A stretch of DNA of 60,302 nt from Clostridia bacterium (GCA_017650795.1 JAGCEE010000275.1:1-60302), one strand, 5' to 3'; shown: positions 18,001 through 27,570, numbered from the stretch's first letter. A program made the numbers and translations. Notes: a model not told the origin generated them from the letters alone.

Positions 18001-21000
18001 TATTATCTCTTCTTTTTCGCCATCACTAGAATTGGTTAGTCTTGTATAATGTACGGCATCTTTTTGTGTTGCCGATTCAGATAAAACATCTGTTAAATAA
18101 ATAGTATAAACCGTTCTATTTCCGGCATAATCTTCTTCCACTATTTCAATATATTTGTTTATATAATTTCTAAACTCAGTTATGTAATCAGATTTTTCTG
18201 GATTTGTAAACATTTCGGCAGTCATATTCCCTGAGATGTTGGCCTTAGAAATATCCGTTTCTACATCAAATCCTGCAACATATTTTGTATTAACTCCTGC
18301 CCTGTTAAACACCCTATAATATGATTTATAGTAATCAGTATTTTCGTCTGATGGCAATTTTATTAGGTCGTAGAAATTAGATATATCCACTATGTAAGCA
18401 TAGTATTTTAATAATCCACTACTCTTAGATGTATTGTACTTATTGTACTCGCCACTTATATATTCTCTTAAATCGCTTGCCCCCAAGCCTGTTGTTTGAA
18501 TTAGTGATTGAATATTATTTACCGGCGCCTCAAGGTCTACCATCAATGTGACCGTTTTTGCAAAATACTCTGGGTCGGCATAATCTTTGGCTTCACCTTT
18601 AAATTGCAATGTTAGTTTAATTTCGGTGCCATCAACAAAGCCACCAATTTCCTGCAAGTTTAAATCCAAATAATACTTGTTATTGCCAGCAGAAACAACA
18701 TTATACACACTAGTATCAACCCTGTAAGTAAAGCCATTTATTGTATATTTTATTTCGTTTGTATTTATTGTAGATAAAAACTTATTTGCCGAATCTTCCC
18801 AAGTTATTCTAACCACTTCTTTATTTGTGTAATATATCTGACTTTTTTCATATATTGCACTATTATCTTGATTTAACAAACTAAACTCTGGTTTTTCTGC
18901 AACAATTTCAAAATAATATGTAAACTTGTCGCCCGCATCATCTTTAATTTCTACGCGATATTTACCAACTTTATTAAATGCTTGAAGTGTACCAGTATTG
19001 TTTGCATTTATAAATCCATTAACTGTTTTGTTGTTTGCATTATAAATATATGTTTCTGTGTAGTTTTCAGATTTTGTTGGATAATAATATACAACTGCTC
19101 TAAGCTTGTAATAATTATAGTATCTTGAATCGTCGCCATTTCCATAATAGCGAATTATAGAGTTTTCATTTGTAGACTTAACTGCTCCGGAATCGTCTTC
19201 GCCAAGATAAGCATATTTATATTGTGGAATATAAACAGTCACAGGCAAAAAGTTTGTTGTTAAAACAGGAGTGCCCTCACTTAGTTTTGATGCATAATAA
19301 ATGTCATAGTATTGAAGGCTGTCATAAAACTCGTTTATTCCACCCGTCACTCCCAATGCAATCGAGCCACCAGTGTAATAAACCGAATTACCATATTCAT
19401 CAGAATCTGGTTCGCTTATAATTCCATTTCTATCTACAATAAAAACAAGTTTTCTTACTTTTGGGTCATTATCGATTCCATCAGAAGCATATGTTCTTAT
19501 AATTTCATATTTGCCCGAAGCCGTCCTTGTTTTATTTTGGTCGTATTGTTCTAGGTTTACACTATACTTGTATGTATTGCTTTCCCCTGCCACAACAATT
19601 CCTTTATTGTCAGAACCACTTTCGTATACTCTAATTGTAGCACTTGGCTCTAAGTTAAACGCATATGTTTTATTGGTGGCATTTTTAACAAAAGGATAAT
19701 AGTTTAAGACTATACTGTTTACAGATAATGTGCTTGAAGGATCCGTACAGTAGTTTAAATATAGGGTTTCAACATTTCCCATTGTGTATGGGGTGCTTGG
19801 TTGGTAATAGTTTACTTTTTCGCTATTAGATGAAATAACTTCTCTTTGGCTGAGCATTTTTTGTTTTCCGTCTAACTCGTAGTATAATTTCATTTTTGAG
19901 TTGTCGGTAGAAAAAGTAATTGAGTGTTGTGCCGTGCAGTTTTCCATGTAATAGTATAAGCTATCGGTTTGATATGGCGATGCAGCATTGGTTGAGGCAC
20001 AAATAGTATAAAAATCGTATTGAGATTCGTTATACTTTATATCCGCTCCCTGTCCACTAGTCGCCGAATTTTCGTATTTATAATCACCACTAAGTACTAT
20101 TCTGTTTGTTTCTGACGAGTCTTTAACCATATAAACTATATTGCTTACGCCAACTTTTAGATATATTTGTCCCTTATAATTAACCGAGTTGTTGCTATCA
20201 AAATACTCATTAAATAGCCACTCGTCCCAAGTGCTACCGCTGTAATCAATCTTAATAAGTTTGTCTTTTCCGAACAAGAGCGTTCTATCAATAGATGTAA
20301 ACTCACTTTCCGTTGCAATTTTATAATCGGTTTCGTCATTATAATTTGATGTGGTTATTATTGAGTTTGGAGTATCATCCAAAAACACTGAAAAATATCT
20401 ACCATCTCTACCCGTTTCATCGTATAAATAGAAAATATATAAACCGCCACCGGCGATAATTTCTGCGCCAGACAACAAATCTAAATCATAGGTGTTTGTG
20501 TATTCCGAAATTGGAAGATTCCCACCATTGTAAGAAATAATGTATGTAGAAGGTATAGCATATTTAGTAAATTCGGAATTGTACATCGTGTAAAGCACAT
20601 CCGAAGATAATCCCACTTCATTGCTTGTAGAATATTTTGTTGGAAAATATTTATAATCCAAGTGAGATTTTACGCCACTTTCTTTTTCTTTCCAAGAAAT
20701 TGCAAAAAGTGAATTAGTTAAAGCCGAATCAGTAGAAAGCACACCACTTTTAACATAAGAATAACCCGTTGCACTACTTAAAGTATGAATATGTAAATCT
20801 TCTATGTCGGTATCATCAATGGTAAAATATGTTGTAAATCCTTTTTTGTTTTCATTGCCATAACTAAGTTGTAGTTTATACCTTGCATTTTGATTTAAAA
20901 CAACTGTTTCGTCGTCTGGTATGATTACTCCCCTATCATAACTGCCATTAAATGCAACATCTTTATAAATGGTTAATATAGACGAAGAATCAAATATCCC

Positions 21001-22560
21001 AAGTGATGACTTAGAAATAGATATATTTTTGTAAGTATATGTGTCGGCATCTACTCTGCCATCTTCAACCAGCCCTGTTTCTGGATTTATTGTTTTTATT
21101 TCAATTTCAGGAGCATCATTTGTAATCCTAAACAAGAAATATTGAGTTTTAGTGTCATCTGGATTTGTGCTGTATTCGTTGTATGTATAAGTGAGGGAAA
21201 TAAAGTATAACCCAGCCTTGCTAAGTGGGGTTCCGGTGTATTTTTCTACCTTATACGCACTTTCTGTTTTGTCGGTAATTGTTGGCAACCCGCTTGATTC
21301 TTTAAAAGTGTTTAAGTTGTTAAAATAGCAATAATAAGAATCGTCTTGAATAATACTTGCATTTGAGATAAAATAAACAGGCGCTTGATTGGTTTTTGCT
21401 ATATGCTCTGGATTTATAATTGTGGAATTAAAAATCTTACTTATATCACCACCTATTATGCTTGTAATATCGGCAGTGTATTCTGTTCCATCTATTTCAT
21501 ATGCCTTGGTTTGATTTGTATACTTGAACTCTTTTAAGCCATTAGAATCAGTATACATTAGTTGATAACCAAACACGTAAGCAGTTTGATTTGTTTGCAT
21601 AGCAACAATTTCGTTTGTTCCATCAGAATAATACTTTGTTAATGCCTCGTAATTAGAAAATGGGCAAATTGGTGTGTACGAAATGTAATACTTACCTAAT
21701 TCTCTAAATGTGATGTATGCCTTATTTCCCGCCTCATCATCAACCACATTTATGTCCACAACATTATTTTGAGTGCTGGCTCCAAGCTCATCTAATGAAC
21801 TAATTGTTAGGCCTTTTGATGTGTATGACAAACTTGTAGATTCTGTTAGTCCTTGACTAATTCTTGAAATGTTTACATTGTAAAATCTATAGTTGTAAGA
21901 CAAGTACATCAAATTAGCATTGTCGTCATTCTTAGAATAGTTAGAAAAGAACCTTGCGCCATTCTCGGATTTTAATGTATTGTTAAACCTAATTTCAGAT
22001 TTGTTGTAATCGGAATTTCTTAAAACATAGATTGATCTTGAATAATCAAAATGTGTTAAACTATCGTCCACATTTTCATAATTAAAAGAAAAATCAAAAG
22101 TGTACTTTCCGTATGCAAACTCATTTTCATCAACCAAGGCAGGATTTATTCTTAAAGTAAAAAACACACCTTCGTTTTCAGACACTTGCATTCCGTGGTT
22201 AATAAGTTGTGCCGTGGCACTATTACCTGTTAAATCATAAGTATCACCATTTACTTTAATTCGTACAACAAGGTTAGACAATCTGTTAACGTGAGAACCA
22301 AACCCAAGCGAAACAGTCACAGCATTAGCCCCTCTGTTTACAAAATATACAGCATTGTTATTTTCGTAAGGGTTTTTTGTTAATTCGTGGTCATCAGCAT
22401 ATTCATTGCCCACATAAGAAGTTAAATAAGCATCAAAAAAATCATCTGGGCTAATAGCAACATCTGCCCTTGAATTTTTGGCATCAAATAATATGCTTGT
22501 GGTTATAAGCATCAAAAAAGTGACTAAAGCAAATGATAGTATTTTGTTAAAAATTTTCAT
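15007..22560 (-). CDS. Giant anchored surface protein with Ig-like repeats
   Basis: This 2517-residue protein is the largest gene in the window. It begins with a signal peptide (KILSFALVTFLMLITTSILF, cleavage probably near SRA at residue 30) and ends with one membrane helix (about 2488-2510) and a basic RRRMKIR tail, so it is membrane-anchored with no LPXTG signal. The body is very rich in Tyr, Ser, Asn and Thr and repeats a module in which a GxY-type strand (GKYYISYTP, AGLYFISLTYT, SGTYYLRFVDKAGN, GKYYIEVATT) is followed by a closing strand with an acidic turn (FRITNDAPEIEI, SVFLDDTPN, FEIVAEKPEFSL). This reads like many bacterial Ig-like domains of about 100 residues. Start chosen from AAAGGTG before ATG 22560. 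Adhesion is likely but unproven. Confidence 0.8.
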   Translation of the reverse strand: MKIFNKILSFALVTFLMLITTSILFDAKNSRADVAISPDDFFDAYLTSYVGNEYADDHELTKNPYENNNAVYFVNRGANAVTVSLGFGSHVNRLSNLVVRIKVNGDTYDLTGNSATAQLINHGMQVSENEGVFFTLRINPALVDENEFAYGKYTFDFSFNYENVDDSLTHFDYSRSIYVLRNSDYNKSEIRFNNTLKSENGARFFSNYSKNDDNANLMYLSYNYRFYNVNISRISQGLTESTSLSYTSKGLTISSLDELGASTQNNVVDINVVDDEAGNKAYITFRELGKYYISYTPICPFSNYEALTKYYSDGTNEIVAMQTNQTAYVFGYQLMYTDSNGLKEFKYTNQTKAYEIDGTEYTADITSIIGGDISKIFNSTIINPEHIAKTNQAPVYFISNASIIQDDSYYCYFNNLNTFKESSGLPTITDKTESAYKVEKYTGTPLSKAGLYFISLTYTYNEYSTNPDDTKTQYFLFRITNDAPEIEIKTINPETGLVEDGRVDADTYTYKNISISKSSLGIFDSSSILTIYKDVAFNGSYDRGVIIPDDETVVLNQNARYKLQLSYGNENKKGFTTYFTIDDTDIEDLHIHTLSSATGYSYVKSGVLSTDSALTNSLFAISWKEKESGVKSHLDYKYFPTKYSTSNEVGLSSDVLYTMYNSEFTKYAIPSTYIISYNGGNLPISEYTNTYDLDLLSGAEIIAGGGLYIFYLYDETGRDGRYFSVFLDDTPNSIITTSNYNDETDYKIATESEFTSIDRTLLFGKDKLIKIDYSGSTWDEWLFNEYFDSNNSVNYKGQIYLKVGVSNIVYMVKDSSETNRIVLSGDYKYENSATSGQGADIKYNESQYDFYTICASTNAASPYQTDSLYYYMENCTAQHSITFSTDNSKMKLYYELDGKQKMLSQREVISSNSEKVNYYQPSTPYTMGNVETLYLNYCTDPSSTLSVNSIVLNYYPFVKNATNKTYAFNLEPSATIRVYESGSDNKGIVVAGESNTYKYSVNLEQYDQNKTRTASGKYEIIRTYASDGIDNDPKVRKLVFIVDRNGIISEPDSDEYGNSVYYTGGSIALGVTGGINEFYDSLQYYDIYYASKLSEGTPVLTTNFLPVTVYIPQYKYAYLGEDDSGAVKSTNENSIIRYYGNGDDSRYYNYYKLRAVVYYYPTKSENYTETYIYNANNKTVNGFINANNTGTLQAFNKVGKYRVEIKDDAGDKFTYYFEIVAEKPEFSLLNQDNSAIYEKSQIYYTNKEVVRITWEDSANKFLSTINTNEIKYTINGFTYRVDTSVYNVVSAGNNKYYLDLNLQEIGGFVDGTEIKLTLQFKGEAKDYADPEYFAKTVTLMVDLEAPVNNIQSLIQTTGLGASDLREYISGEYNKYNTSKSSGLLKYYAYIVDISNFYDLIKLPSDENTDYYKSYYRVFNRAGVNTKYVAGFDVETDISKANISGNMTAEMFTNPEKSDYITEFRNYINKYIEIVEEDYAGNRTVYTIYLTDVLSESATQKDAVHYTRLTNSSDGEKEEIITNGDIASSNGTISLYSKNSFKLKSIQLFSQELGDLSWSVIKVNGKVYVKSPYTYGMYYSYSSSQDTTAYSLEEISLLQSNNNTQQLYIYSVPKISQLCLDVHVLNQNLSIYKISQIEEGLQEGILIRIPANIEASNNLYAKSLQILTNINGNNDELINISGLDAEFLTKEMEISQDILGLDITYKNVGSYKYVRIQITKKINVNDYFIYNIVDNFDDKYTVINIYGQTIIKEPITSDGYVVSGFDDYGAIYYSSEDIAYKYDTTIYKTATLNIVENIDGSVATRKYNIIKQNDSYYVQSVDEEGEVKTITADKYIDDMIISFSYNILTIKMVHIKYNFNEDKKVLGGSKLFELIINPKEDFNIESEKIRFEIFNEIPSGLNIIGKQTSSDALQILVGDKAYPDSVIINYIKSILKFDYDIIIQMPNQSFVTIRENLILDEDGTYTLTINYLGAMLGCSLSFTFRIANTENFKYSVAKLTSNGTFEEVEATGSAFTFVKDGGEHQIINHYIVNDEYKIMVNSNLDLEVSEYEIQPDSKYFTTIYVITNKNSTTNAPKSYDKVAITKLNKTDDLLKRLLVYGGNIDQQNNDLIRQNLSTTTAYVTTIDEYETGIKVAWSKYSEIKENTIGVEVYYGDLEGSPLNATISDVNGLNSITLKTSGTYYLRFVDKAGNTHLFGNNSSYRDSEFVTLRYLSSVIYEINGDIPINYSIFNNEVNIKVPQNTISYYAIDGKPRINVELNGEECTDYTKNGTYDYTFTKPGLYKVWFTAKIGENSIYEAPIYFTILSSSESRISYTHTGYGTYYIEDILLNNVSVKDDLTNINSGEMYGDYLKNIYIHANDIKTGIGYWTFVINTDNEFNQKFTYTVWINRPNIPIEVSVGNGQTTTSNITVSFNTSNLINNAGDCVLKITGYMTLEITKEKLDAGELKDVYNITIDGTGKYYIEVATTSGQLLYSYYVEKAEPLNTISIIIIVVSALLAVSGSIVFVLMRRRMKIR

Positions 22561-22597
22561 AAAATACACCTTTAATTATCTAATAGTATTCATGTTA

Positions 22598-22626
22598 ATT
22601 GTAGCACAAAAAAAATCCTTTTACAA
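22598..22626 (-). promoter_or_regulatory. Promoter of the giant surface-protein gene
   Basis: TTGTAA (22621-22626), a 17-base spacer and TACAAT (22598-22603). The leader is about 30 bases with a normal ribosome site, unlike the leaderless genes nearby. The rest of 22627-22866 is AT-rich and shows nothing I can name. Confidence 0.65.
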
Positions 22627-22866
22627 ATGTATTATTTATATTTTATAAATAATTATTATATAAACGGCATACTTTTATGATTGTGATTGCCAATAATTTA
22701 TTGTTTATTTTGTAAAAAGATAATAAATAAAAATAATTAAAATTGTGATAAAAATAATCAAAAATAAAAAATTTTAATTAAAAACAACATTATTTGCCCT
22801 GTTTTTTATTAAAATTATATGAGTTTTTTATTTTTTGTTAAGAACAATCTTAAATGCCACAAGCAT

Positions 22867-22900
22867 AAAAAATGCTAAAAGTTTATTTTTAGCATTTTTT
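22867..22900 (-). terminator. Terminator of the coupling-ATPase gene
   Basis: A 14-bp AT-rich stem around TGCTAAAA (22867-22880 with 22886-22900) just past the stop at 22906, with flanking T residues on the minus strand. Confidence 0.75.
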
Positions 22901-22905
22901 AATTA

Positions 22906-24894
22906 TTAAAAGTCAAAATCAAATGGATTTGCTGAGGTTTTTAATACTTTTCTATTTCTTTCGGCAACGTCATATCTTATGGCATTTTCATCAAAGAATT
23001 TTGCAGGAACATATGCATCTTCGGCTTTTTCTTTGCTAAATACCGGCACTTTAAACCATTGTGTCATTTTTGTTTTTATTGCTGGTTTGCCATATATTTT
23101 AACTATGTTTACATCGTAAGGAAGCTGTCCTAATTCATATGGCTCAATAAGTGGCCTTGTGACATTTTGCGTGTTTGTTGTTCTGTTTGCATCGCTATCT
23201 TTTTTATCCGAACGACTAACCGATGTATTGTTGATTTTAAGGGTGACATCACCACACATTTTGGAGAATTCTTCTCTTGTTTTTTGGTCTTCTGTTCCAA
23301 TAAATATTTGAATATTGCAGTTGCCCTTTATTGTATCTGCAACTTCTTTGGTGTATTTGTTATCAAGCTGGCTATAAGATTGAATTGCAACTTCAAAGAA
23401 AATTCTTCTCGACCTTGCAACCGTTATCATACTATCAAATTTTGGTATTTTAGGAAGGTTCGCAAACTCATCCAAAATAAAGTATACCGGTTTTTTAAGT
23501 TTTAAACCTGGCGAGTTGGATGCAATTTCTATTAGTTTTTTGTAAATTTGAGAAATACACATTGTTGCAATACAGTGTCTGCTTTCTTTCTCATCTGGAA
23601 CTTTAATAAACAGAACTGTTGGTTGGTCTATAAAGTCGTCAAAAGATATGTCTGTTGCACTTGTTGCGTAGCATACGCCCATGTCTTGGAATATTGCAAT
23701 TTTTGGTTGCATAACACCAAGGAACGATCTGGTTGTGTTTGGCGCATTGTTTACAACTGTGGTTGCAAGTGCTTTAACCTTAGAAAGCACATCTCTACCT
23801 TCGATATATTTTTTTAGTGTTCCCATCATGTTGTCTGGGTCGCTATCTCTTGTTGTACAAATTTTTGAAACATTATAAAAATTAAACTTTTCTCTTGTCA
23901 TTCCAAGTTCTGGATTTTGCGAGTCCTCCAACATGGCAAGCATCATACTATAAACAAAATCTTGTGCACCTTGTTCCCAAGAGGTATCCGTCTTGCTTTC
24001 TATTGGCAGGATTGTTGCTGCTATTTCTCTTAATTCGTTTTCGGCTTCATTTATAAGCGTTTGAGATTTTGATGCCAATTCTGTTTCTAGTGTTGTCCTG
24101 TCTGGGTAAGCAATTTTATTAAATCCATACCATTCCTCGCCATAACTATCACATATTTTTTTATATCCTAATTCGGTTGGATTTGCATTCTTATAAACCT
24201 TTACTTCTTTGTGCAAATTATGTGCTTTATTATATTGCATAAATGCATTGTCCATTGGATTCCATCTAGAAGATGAGTATGGATTACGTAAGTCTAAAAC
24301 TATAATTCTATAACCTTCTTTTCTTAATTGAACCGAGTGGTTGTTGTATAGTTCGCCCTTTGGGTCGGTAATAACCATACATGGTTTTTCGGCACTATGT
24401 GCATAGCACCTTATTGCTGGCTCCAAAACGAATGTGGTTTTACCAGAACCGGTAGTACCAATAATAAGTGCGTGCATTTCTGGATACATATTTACTCTTA
24501 ATTGTCCGCCGGTGTAAAGTGTAGAAATGAGAGTACCCGTCTTTTTTAGTTTTGGAAGATTTTTAAATGTTGTTGGCATAAATGTTGGATTGGTTGCAAG
24601 TTCATTTTCTGTAATAAATCTTGCATTGTAGTGCTGTTCCATCTTATCGCCACCCTGTGTGGTTCCTTCAAAATCTTGCGATTCTTTAAAGTAAGTTTTT
24701 CCACCCAAAAATGTCATTAAGGCAATTAAAATACCTGCACATAAACCAATAATAGCATATGTTGATGTAAAATTATCAGTAAATGACAATCCATCACTTT
24801 TTTTGGTTACAAATGTCACCACAACGCCCGCAACATAACAAACAGCAATCCAGATTAGTGCGCCTTTTATTTTTCCTTTATAGTCTTTATTCAT
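22906..24894 (-). CDS. Orphan VirD4/TraG-like coupling ATPase
   Basis: This 662-residue protein matches the VirD4/TraG-type coupling proteins of Firmicutes conjugation systems, membrane hexamers that pump DNA into a type IV channel. Two N-terminal membrane helices (about 12-30 and 46-64) precede Walker A GTTGSGKTTF (about 145), VITDPKGELY and Walker B YFILDEFANLP (about 460), followed by the ARSRRIFFEVAIQSYSQL helicase-like block. Length and order are intact. No relaxase, VirB4, VirB6 or attachment site is in the window; the neighbours are chromosomal core genes. It may belong to a scattered or decayed element, or have been taken over for another DNA-transport task. A GGGGA site precedes the start. 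Confidence 0.88.
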   Translation of the reverse strand: MNKDYKGKIKGALIWIAVCYVAGVVVTFVTKKSDGLSFTDNFTSTYAIIGLCAGILIALMTFLGGKTYFKESQDFEGTTQGGDKMEQHYNARFITENELATNPTFMPTTFKNLPKLKKTGTLISTLYTGGQLRVNMYPEMHALIIGTTGSGKTTFVLEPAIRCYAHSAEKPCMVITDPKGELYNNHSVQLRKEGYRIIVLDLRNPYSSSRWNPMDNAFMQYNKAHNLHKEVKVYKNANPTELGYKKICDSYGEEWYGFNKIAYPDRTTLETELASKSQTLINEAENELREIAATILPIESKTDTSWEQGAQDFVYSMMLAMLEDSQNPELGMTREKFNFYNVSKICTTRDSDPDNMMGTLKKYIEGRDVLSKVKALATTVVNNAPNTTRSFLGVMQPKIAIFQDMGVCYATSATDISFDDFIDQPTVLFIKVPDEKESRHCIATMCISQIYKKLIEIASNSPGLKLKKPVYFILDEFANLPKIPKFDSMITVARSRRIFFEVAIQSYSQLDNKYTKEVADTIKGNCNIQIFIGTEDQKTREEFSKMCGDVTLKINNTSVSRSDKKDSDANRTTNTQNVTRPLIEPYELGQLPYDVNIVKIYGKPAIKTKMTQWFKVPVFSKEKAEDAYVPAKFFDENAIRYDVAERNRKVLKTSANPFDFDF

Positions 24895-25039
24895 TTAATT
24901 CCCCTTACACAACTTAAAATATATTTCACATTAAATAATATATCATTAAAAAAATCATGTCAAACAATTTGTATGGTCTTTAAATCTGATGATATATAAA
25001 AATACGTCTATTGTGCCGTTTAAAATTTTTTGTAATCTG

Positions 25040-25068
25040 TTGATTTAACAACTATTTTTTGTTATACT
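25040..25068 (+). promoter_or_regulatory. Promoter of the LeuRS-family gene
   Basis: TTGATT (25040-25045), a 17-base spacer and TATACT (25063-25068). The leader is about 50 bases, too short for a T-box. Confidence 0.72.
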
Positions 25069-25125
25069 TGCTTATCATAAAATGAAAAATTATTATTTTT
25101 TTTAAATATTTTGGAGGCATGTTTT

Positions 25126-27534
25126 ATGTATAATTTTAAAGAAATAGAAGAAAAATGGCAAAAAAAGTGGGAAAATGACCCAAGACTACAAGCGGTGGAT
25201 TTTCACCCAACCAAGCCAAAATACTATGTACTTTACGAATTTTTTAATGTTAGTGGAAATTTGCATATGGGCCATTTAAAAGGCACCATCCCTGCCGATG
25301 CTCTTGCAAGGTTTAAAAGATTTCAGGGCTACAACGTTTTATTCCCTATTGGTGGAGATGCATTTGGACTTCCTGCGGAAAATGCAGCAATCAAGCATGG
25401 CACCGACCCTCACGAATTTGTAGAAAAAGGATTTAAAAATATTACAGACCAATCTAAAAAATTAGGGCTTTCGTTTGATTGGTCAAGAACTTTTTGTACA
25501 AGTGATGAAGATTATTATAAATGGACACAGTGGATTTTCTTACAATTATTCAACCACGGAAAAGCATACAAACAAAACGGTACAGTTAATTTTTGTACAC
25601 ATTGCCAAACAGTGCTTTCAAACGAAGATAGTCAGGGCGGAAAATGCGATAGATGTGGCAACGATGTAATCCAAGTAAACCGTAGTGTTTGGTTTTTAAA
25701 AATGAAAGAATATGCCGAAAAACTTCTCGAAAATGTTGACCGAATAAATATGGCAGAAAACCTAAAAGAAATTCAGCGAAATTGGATTGGAAAAAGTGAA
25801 GGCGTACAATTAAAACTAGATTTGGTTGATGAAAATGGAAATAAATTAGATAATGTAGAAATATACACAACTTGTATTGAGACCGTTTATGGAATAACAT
25901 TTATTGCATTAGCACCAGAAAATAGTTTGATAGAAAAATTACAAAAAAATATAAAAAATATGCCAGAAATTCTTGAATATCAAGAAAAAACCAAATTAAA
26001 AAGCGAATTTGACCGAATTAGTCAAGTTAAAGACAAAACCGGTTGTGTGCTAGATGGCATATATGCAATCAATCCTTTAAATAATAAAAAGGTCCCTGTA
26101 TATATTGCAGACTTTGTATTAAATACCTACGGGACGGGTGCCGTAATGGCAGTTCCTTGCCACGACCAAAGAGATTATGATTTTGCAAAAAAATACAATA
26201 TTCCATTCATTCAAGTTATTAGTGGCGATTGCTCTAATAATGCCGTAGAAAAAGATGTATACTTAAATGGCGACTATACAATGCTCAACTCCGAGGAGTT
26301 CACTGGACTACCCGTTAAAGAGGCAAAGGCAAAAATAGCCGACAAGGTCGAAGCACTTGGCTACGGCAAAAGACAAGTTAATTACCGAATACAAGATTGG
26401 TCATTTAATCGTCAAAGATATTGGGGCGAACCAATACCAATAGTATTCTGCGAAAAGTGTGGCACAGTTGCAATAGACGAAAAAGACTTGCCATTACTTC
26501 TTCCAAAAACCAAAGACTACCTGCCTAATGCAAATGGCGATTCACCTCTTTCTAAAATAGATAGCTTTGTTAATTGCAAATGTCCAAAATGTGGTGGGAT
26601 GGCAAAAAGAGAAACCGACATTATGCCAAACTGGGCTGGTTCTAGTTGGTATTGGTTAAGATATATCGACCCACATAACGACAAAGCGCTTGCCGATATG
26701 GAAAAATTAAAATATTGGGGAAGCGTAGACTGCTATACTGGTGGTGTAGAACACATTTCAAGACACGTTATTTATGCATATTTTTGGCAAAACTTCTTGT
26801 ATGAGATTGGCGCAGTTCCTTCAAGAGACCCATTTGCAAGAAAAATGGGTAGTGGGCTAATACTTGATGACGAAGGCAAAAAAATGTCAAAGAGTTCAAA
26901 AAATGGTGTTTCTCCACTAGAAGTAATAGATAAATATGGTGCCGACACGGCAAGAATGCATGTTCATTTCTTGGCAGGATACGAAGATAACAGCATTTGG
27001 ACATATAAAGGCATAGACGGAATTGTAAATTTCTTAGATAAAGTATGGAATTTACAAGACATTGTAAAAGATGGCGGTGTTTCAAAAGAGCATGAAGTTG
27101 AATTAAACCAACTTATTAAAAAATCTATATACGATTATGACAATTTAAAACTTAACACCTGCATATCTGCTTGTATGATATTTGTTAAAAAGATTAAAGA
27201 AGATGGTTTTATTACAAAAGAAGAACTTAGAAAATTCTTGGTTGTTTTAAACCCACTCGCACCACATATTACAAGCGAAATGTTTGAAAGAGTATTTGGC
27301 ACCGACATACTAGATGAAAAATACCCAGAATTTGACCCAAATAAACTAGAAAAAACAGAGTTTGAACTGCCGGTTCAAGTAAATGGCAAAATGAAAGGTA
27401 CAATCACAATTTCAAAAGATATGCCACAAAATCAAATTGAAGAAATGGCTATAACAAATAAAGGCATAGAAAAAGACAAAATCAAAAAAGTAATATATAT
27501 TCCAAACAAAATTATTAACTTTATTGTTATGTAA
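25126..27534 (+). CDS. leuS: Divergent leucyl-tRNA synthetase
   Basis: This 802-residue class I synthetase is of the LeuRS family. It has LHMGH (46-50) as the HIGH motif, the two zinc-type Cys pairs, WIGKSEG, an inserted CP1 editing domain with GTGAVMAVPCHDQRD, YWGEPIPI, WAGSSWYWLRYIDP and KMSKS. Two segments are unusual. The leucine-pocket stretch before LHMGH reads EFFNVSG (38-44) where bacterial LeuRS normally has MLPYPSG or FPYPSG. The editing-site motif TTRPDT reads TTCIET (248-253). It could be the sole leuS in a fast-evolving lineage, or a second copy with altered specificity or drug resistance. The start at 25126 is set by GGAGG eight bases upstream; a TTG 15 bases earlier is less likely. 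Confidence 0.85.
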   Translation: MYNFKEIEEKWQKKWENDPRLQAVDFHPTKPKYYVLYEFFNVSGNLHMGHLKGTIPADALARFKRFQGYNVLFPIGGDAFGLPAENAAIKHGTDPHEFVEKGFKNITDQSKKLGLSFDWSRTFCTSDEDYYKWTQWIFLQLFNHGKAYKQNGTVNFCTHCQTVLSNEDSQGGKCDRCGNDVIQVNRSVWFLKMKEYAEKLLENVDRINMAENLKEIQRNWIGKSEGVQLKLDLVDENGNKLDNVEIYTTCIETVYGITFIALAPENSLIEKLQKNIKNMPEILEYQEKTKLKSEFDRISQVKDKTGCVLDGIYAINPLNNKKVPVYIADFVLNTYGTGAVMAVPCHDQRDYDFAKKYNIPFIQVISGDCSNNAVEKDVYLNGDYTMLNSEEFTGLPVKEAKAKIADKVEALGYGKRQVNYRIQDWSFNRQRYWGEPIPIVFCEKCGTVAIDEKDLPLLLPKTKDYLPNANGDSPLSKIDSFVNCKCPKCGGMAKRETDIMPNWAGSSWYWLRYIDPHNDKALADMEKLKYWGSVDCYTGGVEHISRHVIYAYFWQNFLYEIGAVPSRDPFARKMGSGLILDDEGKKMSKSSKNGVSPLEVIDKYGADTARMHVHFLAGYEDNSIWTYKGIDGIVNFLDKVWNLQDIVKDGGVSKEHEVELNQLIKKSIYDYDNLKLNTCISACMIFVKKIKEDGFITKEELRKFLVVLNPLAPHITSEMFERVFGTDILDEKYPEFDPNKLEKTEFELPVQVNGKMKGTITISKDMPQNQIEEMAITNKGIEKDKIKKVIYIPNKIINFIVM

Positions 27535-27548
27535 AAAAGATTTAAAAA

Positions 27549-27570
27549 AAGAAGGTTTTTAAACCTTCTT
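27549..27570 (+). terminator. Terminator after the LeuRS-family gene
   Basis: A perfect 10-bp stem AAGAAGGTTT with its complement (27561-27570), a 2-base loop and a T run. Confidence 0.85.

Noticed and set aside
22906..24894. Integrative conjugative element around the coupling ATPase
   Set aside because: No integrase, relaxase, VirB4 or direct-repeat attachment sites are found, and both sides are ordinary chromosomal genes.
24895..25110. T-box riboswitch upstream of the LeuRS-family gene
   Set aside because: The promoter at 25040-25068 leaves a leader of only about 50 bases. No T-box core sequence or antiterminator/terminator pair is visible.
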